DNA of 64,000 bases from Botryotinia globosa (lineage: Eukaryota > Ascomycota > Leotiomycetes > Helotiales > Sclerotiniaceae): assembly GCA_014898425.1 (NCBI GenBank), contig RCSZ01000001.1, positions 1,798,001 to 1,862,000 of the forward strand. The letters are read 5' to 3'. The position numbers and the translations under genes are program-made. Shown piece after piece: positions 58,036 to 64,000 of the stretch; position 1 is the first letter of the stretch, and every line of letters begins with the position of its first letter. The notes under the pieces are model-generated. The model worked only from the letters and a program-made list of their open reading frames with translations. It made no database searches and was not told the origin of the DNA.

Positions 58036-59606
58036 GCTTTTTATGAGTTTATTATTGAAGGTACCTGGGTTTGTATCACGGTTCCTCAAGGGAAAGGGGT
58101 ACCTAGGTGATTTATAAATGAAGGCGGGAAGGTTGATGAGCATCTCTTAGTGGACGATCATGCTGGTGTTTCAGTGCTACATACCCACCCACCTTACCCC
58201 GCCGCGGGGTATCGACAGCAGCGCAAGGTTCAATACGTTCGTTATCTATCTAGTACTGTATAATAATCCCCGAGATAACTGACAGATCATCTGACTCTCC
58301 AGTTATCTTTGATCATTTTTTAAATATATAATCGCGTCGGGTACTCGAGATGCGGTGTTATGCCTACTACCTAGCAGCCACTTTGATCAACATCAAGAAA
58401 TCCCGTCTCGATAATGCGGGCATCCACACTTTTAAGCCCGGAATCCCATAAGAACAATACCACTGCGTTTCTTCTACGACAGAAGCAACCCCCTTCATTT
58501 GCCTTTGTGGCCCAGAATTGGTTCCGAGAGATCTAATGGGTCTGGAACAAGAAGCAGGTGTTACGGCCAGGTAAAGATTCTATTGTCAGCTAGATCTGGA
58601 CGTTGTATGTGATATGACTGATCATCCAACATATGAGTGTAGAACAACACGATTTCGATTGGCTGTTCCTCTGAAATCTTCGAATCATACCACTTCATTC
58701 AACGAACACCTTTAAAGCCTTTCTCTTCTTTCCAATACACCAAGTTCAGCTATCTCGGGAGATCCAACTACAGATCCAGAGATCAAAAGTTGAGATGTTT
58801 TCTATCCTCGCATTACGATGGAATGATTCAATCTATTGCAGTCTCGACTTGGATCAAACTTTGAAGTTGAGATTGTCTCGGTCCTCATCGTTATTCGATG
58901 TTCTCTTTCCTGTTGATGGGATTCGAGACGGCGATGTACGTGAAGTGAAAATATATCGACGTGGATAACTTTCATGGGGTCGAAACAAAACGTATGTAAT
59001 CCCCTAGATCCCCATTTAACCGTGGGAATAGGTTGGTTGTGTTGATGTAGGTAGTATCAAGGGAAGGGAGGGGAAGGAAAGCACAACGAAGTATGAGTGG
59101 TTTTGGGATACCCAATACATTCGGTGGGAAGTTGACGGAGCACAACTCCCTTGGTAAACTTCAATTTACACATCACAAGCATCACGCAAGATGGTCACTC
59201 GTCAGTTCAGTCACTGTATGCACAAATATAATATAAAGATCAAGAATGCTGACTTCATTCATCATTCTATAAGCCAAACCACTGCAACAATTCCCCTCAA
59301 AACCCATCCACCATTGGCCAAATAACACGGGGTATTCTTAGAACTTGTGATGGGTATGTAAAAGAAGTTTATCATGACATTTGATGGCCCTATAATCCTA
59401 TGTAACCAGAAGCTTTAAATCCTCACCCAAACCAAACTCAATGAGACTATGTTGCTGTCTAGCGCCGCGCAATGCGTTTTGTATGTCCTTTGTATTTTTA
59501 TAATCCCAATGCAAATGAGTATATCCACCAATGTGTGCTGATATAAATCTACCATGGTATTATCTATTATTATATCTCAAATCTTGACGGTGCGAAGAGA
59601 AATGAT
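58036..59606. other. Intergenic, no supported gene
   Basis: About 1.6 kb with no frame of interest on either strand. The part from 59280 to 59606 is AT-rich and is the probable 3' region of the GPI-anchored protein gene. Confidence 0.55.
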
Positions 59607-60914
59607 TTACAACACGAAAGCAGCAAAGAGACCACCCAACAAAGCGTAGGAGCCAGTAGCAACCTTTGCTGTAGCAGCGCCAGTAGCGATAACGACACCG
59701 GAGCCGGTCTTGGTAGCAGAAGCACCGGAGCTCATGGTGACGTTAGATCCGGAAGGAGAAGTCCAGGTTCCGTTGGTGGCTGGGGCAGCGGTTGGAACTG
59801 GAGCTGGAGTGACGGTAGCGGAGGTGACAGTGCTGAAGTAGGAGCTTGGGCAGGATCCAGGGTGAGCTGGGTTGCATCCACCTGGGATACCGGAAATGCT
59901 AGAGAAGACAGAGCTGGTGGAGGAGCTTGGGCAGGATCCAGGGTGAGCTGGGTTGCATCCACCTGGGATACCGGAAATGCTAGAGAAGACAGAGCTGGTG
60001 GTAGTTGAAGCACCAGCAACTCCGCTGCAAGCAGTTGGGGTGACAAGCGATCCGGTGCTGTCAAATGGAGAGTATCCAAGGCATGATGCATAGTTGGAAG
60101 CACAGGTGGATCTGTTTGCATCTGGAGCGCCTCGGCAGGAGTCGTATGATGCATTACACTGGGATGCGCAAGCATCAGCTGTGGTGGATGATGAGGGGGA
60201 TGAAGGCGTAGTTGAAGCACCAACAGCTCCGCTGCAAGTAGTTGGGGTCACAAGTGATCCGGTGCTGTCAAATGGAGAGTATCCGAGGCATGATGCATAG
60301 TTGGAAGCACAGGTGGATCTGTTTGCATCTGGAGCGCCTCGGCAGGAGTCGTATGATGCATTACACTGGGATGCGCAAGCATCAGCTGTAACGGATGATA
60401 CGGGGGATGACGCCGAAGCAGAGGCGACAACAGATGATGAAGCGGCGGTTGAAACGATGACGGAGGAAGAGGAGGAAGCGGCGGCGTTGATGACGAATGG
60501 GAATGACCATTGGAAGGTGTTGACATCGGAATCGAGGAAGATGGCAATACCGTAGGTTGCGAAGTTACCAACGGAAGCAGGGACGGTCCACTTGTATGAT
60601 CCATCCAAGTTGTTGATGGAGGCTAAGTATGTTTGTTAGTACAATTGTCCTGATCTTCATTGCATAGAGAGGAATTATAACTCACTGGCAATGACAACAG
60701 GGTCGTAGTTCAAGGTAGAAGGCGAAGCACCCTCCAAGAGCTTGATGGTAACAGTTCCGGCGACGGAGTTGGGAGCCCAAGTGATATCCAAAACCCCTCC
60801 AACATTGACAACTTGACCGCTGGTTGGAACTGAGATAGCGTCAAAGCCAGGGGTTTGGGCAAAGACGGAGGAGATGGAGGCCAAGATGGCGGCGGAAACG
60901 AATTGGTAACGCAT
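59607..60914 (-). CDS. GPI-anchored Ser-rich cell-wall protein with internal repeats
   Basis: Probable plasma-membrane or wall protein with a Kre9/Knh-like N-terminal domain. Two minus-strand exons, 60686-60914 and 59607-60622, join in phase 1 (donor GTGAGT) to 414 aa. Residues 1-19 form a signal peptide ([19 protein letters not shown]). Residues 20-115 resemble the Ser/Thr-rich GPI-anchored family domain ([22 protein letters not shown], ending [28 protein letters not shown]). After a Ser/Ala linker come two copies of a module of about 60 residues with six Cys and N-glycosylation sites (CNAS, NRST), then two copies of a 27-residue module ([19 protein letters not shown]). The C-terminus is a small hydrophobic tail preceded by Gly/Ala/Ser, fitting GPI attachment. 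Confidence 0.87.
59841..60002 (-). repeat. 81-bp coding tandem duplication in GPI protein
   Basis: GGAGCTTGGGCAGGATCCAG begins at 59841 and again at 59922, a period of 81 bp (27 codons). The two copies look almost identical at DNA level, so the duplication is recent or homogenised. Confidence 0.9.
60004..60390 (-). repeat. 207-bp coding tandem duplication in GPI protein
   Basis: The Cys-rich module is duplicated with a 207-bp period (copies at 60004 and 60211). Within the module most bases agree, including third codon positions, with differences such as AAGGCA/GAGGCA. The duplicated protein stretches differ at very few residues. Confidence 0.9.
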
Positions 60915-63900
60915 TTTGATATTAAGGGTTGATTGAGAAGGAATTCAAAGAATGGACAGTATCAAAGATACAAAGATTAAGGTTGGGGATGAAGAAAAAA
61001 AGGATTGATTTTCTTTTATTATTTTTCAGTTTGTAGTGAATAAGAAAGAAGGAAGGAATGTCAGAAACTGGAAAGAGAGGATTCTTTAAACCACTTTCTC
61101 ATTTCGCGAACCTACAGGTGCATGTGCCATTACCCTTGGCAGCACCACTTCTAACTTATGGGGAGGGAGGGGGGTGGCTCGGGAGTGTTCTAGGCTGGGA
61201 TATATTATACATTTTAATAGAAGAAGGATCAAACGCTAAAGTCAGGATGTTGGATCTGGATTGGTTAGAAAGTTACACGGAGCGGAATTCGACATATTGA
61301 TGATTGACACAGGAGAGATTTGAGTGAATTTGGTGTAAGATTTGGTTGACGGAGGATGGAATTGGAGGCGGAGGGTTATTAGACGAGAGGTACCTTGGTG
61401 GGCTATAGATCATTTGATTCGAGGATTATGTTGGAAGTATAGGTAATTACTGAGGATAAAACCCTGAAAAAGGAAATTAGTATGACAAGGGTTAATTTTA
61501 CTCACTTCCATGGTACGTACATACTGTTATACTGTTTTAATGCACGTTACACGAATAGAATTCTGCAATTTGGTTCAAGGCTGAGTAAGAATAGAATCAT
61601 TGTCGTCTCATGATGTGATGATGGTACTGGTAGTATAGATGAAATGTACTGAGTGAATATCAGATATTCTTCGGTTAACCCCTTCATCAATACCCAAAAG
61701 TCCGCACCAAGAGTCCAAATATATCTATCGTACATAGAATCAAGTAACCACTCACCACTTTTAGTATTCCCTATGGATAACCTTAATTCTAGGATGCGTT
61801 GATGCGTTGATTTACCAGGACTAATGGAAAGGGTACCTGAGCCTTACGAAAAACAGTTAACTTTCCCCTGTGCGCGGGCAGGACCTACATGGAACCTAGT
61901 GTTTGCTGTAGACTGCAGTCTGCAGTAGACAGAAGCTTAGCTTTTGCACGACCAATAAACGGGAAGGAAGGGGGAGGGGACGAAGCACAGTAACAAGGCT
62001 CAATGATGTTGAGTAAGCATAGCCTAAATGTGTCAGAAACATCAAACATCTTCACGATACATGTACTCGGTGTCGTCTCGAAAGAACACTTTACATCGAG
62101 TATCGCGTCCCGACTGGCCCGACTTCCCGACTGTCCCGACTCTATCATTTATACTCTTTTGAACGTCAGCCACCAAACTCTGTTTTATTATATGGATTGG
62201 TGGATTCAGTGGATTGGATTTCAAAAGTAGTTTGACTTTTACACTTTTGATTGCGACTTCTAGGAATACGAGATTCAAAATGATGTGGCCAACCAAGGAA
62301 CAATGATTCAACTTGCAACTTGCAAGTGTCCACTCGTGCACAGAGGATTATTTCCACGGAGTAAAGTCTTTCCTTGATACACTGATGAGTGGGTAGCAGT
62401 GGGTTTCGCTTGTTAGCTCTCGACTCTCGACTCTCGACTCTCGAGTCCACCAAGTCTCCCCAAGTTGAAGCACCTTTCGCTGATTGACTCCGAACTTCGA
62501 AGAGACGGAAAACACCCCCTAACGTACCATGATTGATAATTAGAATATGGACTGATAGTCTGATAGTCTGATAGCCTGATATCACATGTCTTTCGTCCAG
62601 CCGTCGCTCATTTCGAGTCTCTACAGAGCGAGGAAACTTCCAAACGGATCGATAGTCGATACAAACCAATTGCAAAGTTTAAGCGCTGTGACTCTAGAAG
62701 CCTAAACAACTGTCTGACTACGTGTGGATTTCACGTACAGTAAGTAACTGTCGGTAAGATTATAGCATAGGACTTACAATACCGTGGATGCATTTTGTCC
62801 TGCGAGTGATCTAAAACATGTTTCGCCGACTTCACGGTGCATATCGCCATCTGGGACATGTTCGATCACTGATATAGCAATGCGAATGAATGTCATTGTG
62901 AATATCTTGCCAATCGCTACACATCCAGCATTGGATTGAGAAAAATCACCATGACTTCATGTTCAGGTCTCGAGTCATCTCACAGTCACAACAAAGTTGA
63001 ACAAACACTGAAACGCATAAATCGCGGGGAAATTTGAATCCATTTCCCGGACAATATATGACCTGTGGGATCCTCCTTGTTTTTGCCATGAAATCATGAG
63101 TGTCCCGGGCATGTTTTGCTGATGAATATTAGACTTTGTTGATGCAATTTGTCCATTCCGTATGCCCAAATTCTTCTCTTTCTCTCTTTCTCTCTTTCTC
63201 TCTTTCTCTCTTTCTCTCTTTCTTATCTATGAAATTGAAGAATTGGAAATGCTATGACAACTCGATGTGGCACGATTTGCGACTTTTGAAGACACAAGCT
63301 TGAGTTCAAAGTTGAAACGACAATCAATATAATAAGGTTGAGCCCAATGAGCGCCAGTTTGCGGGCACCTGTCTATCCTCACCGCCTGTGATGAATATCA
63401 CGTGACATCTTAGTTCAAGGCTAGCTTGAACTAAGACGATTGTTATTATGTAATAAGACCTCGGGAGACAAAGATTTCTTATTCTATTAGTTCTTTGACC
63501 TCTACGATACACTCTACAGTCTACTAGAGTATGTGATCGTGACATCGCCGACATTTCCAAATTCGACAACATGCGTCAACCAACGAAATATGATGCCTGC
63601 AACGTGCATGTTTGCTGAAACGGAACAAGAATAGTCAGGTTGTCAACATGGCCGATTCTTCAGAATTGGTATAACTGCCAAGTTCTTGACATTGGAAATA
63701 GAGTTCTCGCAATTTTTTCCAGTAACAAACCGCATCAGTGTAGAACTTCACAGGCCCGAGTCTTCGAAAAAAAAAAATCTTCGGATTTCCCGTTGAATAG
63801 TAGCAGTTCTACCTTGTGATTGTTGCCGCACTGCTACTCTACCTGAAAGCTCACTACCGGTAGAGGAAACTCTTTAGTCAAGTTTTTCCTTGCTCTACAT

Positions 63901-64000
63901 TCAAGTCTTGTAAATCTGGGTAAAGTTTGATAGAATTTCATACGATGCCAAGTGGTATAATATCACGTCTACGATACCTCAAGACTTTTGATGGCAAGAG
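60915..64000. other. Terminal gene-poor stretch
   Basis: About 3 kb. It begins with the promoter of the GPI-anchored protein gene. No frame here has a family resemblance; the largest (62166-62675, minus) has no ATG near its start and looks random. There are CGACTCT repeats near 62420-62445. Confidence 0.5.
63175..63225. repeat. TTTCTCTC octamer array
   Basis: About six TTTCTCTC units in a pure CT tract, isolated from any gene I can support. Confidence 0.9.

Noticed and set aside
62166..62675. 169-codon frame on the minus strand
   Set aside because: No ATG near its start, and contains simple CGACTCT repeat-derived residues.
1..64000. tRNA, rRNA, CRISPR, transposase or terminal inverted repeats
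   Set aside because: A few GGTTCGA-like boxes (for example near 7928 and 22516) have no matching A box or cloverleaf; no transposase-like protein or paired long inverted repeats were seen by eye.

Overview
The window reads as the nuclear genome of a filamentous ascomycete. Genes carry short introns (about 46-100 bp) with GTANGT-type donors and CTAAC-like branch points, and intergenic DNA is rich in CT tracts, microsatellites and minisatellites. The protein set (RIM8/palF, an oleate desaturase, mL59, Prp28, Dph6, an Msn2/4-type zinc finger, HapC, RRN3) is typical of Pezizomycotina. The style of the proteins and the abundance of CCTA/TAGG-type repeats made me think of Leotiomycetes, perhaps Sclerotiniaceae (Botrytis/Sclerotinia). 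That placement is inference and was not tested.

Layout. 1-9 kb holds the pH-signalling arrestin RIM8/palF (+) and the delta-12 desaturase (-), then about 2.5 kb without a convincing gene. 9-18 kb is a housekeeping block: mL59 (-, three exons) head-to-head with the spliceosomal helicase Prp28 (+), Prp28 tail-to-tail and apparently overlapping diphthamide synthase Dph6 (-), then an Msn2/4-like regulator (-) with a long leader. 18-34.8 kb is gene-poor and full of tandem repeats; the one gene core I can reconstruct is a seven-helix PAQR/adiponectin-receptor-like protein (27.2-28.5 kb, -). 34.8-49.6 kb is gene-dense: an HPP membrane protein, TGS1 cap hypermethylase, an unrecognised minus-strand gene, Golgi GRASP/Grh1, OST2/DAD1, a TMEM14 protein, CMC2, prefoldin subunit 2, then after a 3 kb repeat-bearing gap HapC/NF-YB and RRN3. 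50.4-54.8 kb holds a secreted type-B carboxylesterase and a BTB protein. 57-58 kb holds a clear class II aldolase/adducin-domain pseudogene, and 59.6-60.9 kb a GPI-anchored wall protein with recent internal duplications. The last 3 kb has no gene I can support.

The genes do not form a pathway cluster; most are unrelated core functions. I found no transposon with intact ends, rRNA, tRNA, CRISPR or secondary-metabolite cluster. The more unusual signals are two GC-AG introns, a possible alternative N-terminus for HapC, three PSAP late-domain motifs plus a terminal PPRY in RIM8, a G9 tract that decides whether Prp28 and Dph6 coding regions overlap, an unknown gene whose in-frame TAG may be a splice acceptor, and a recurrent palindrome (TACCTAGGTA), one copy of which breaks the aldolase frame as an 8-bp insertion bounded by TA. 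Exon joins were made by eye from frame continuity and splice signals, and family assignments are from memory of the families without a database search.
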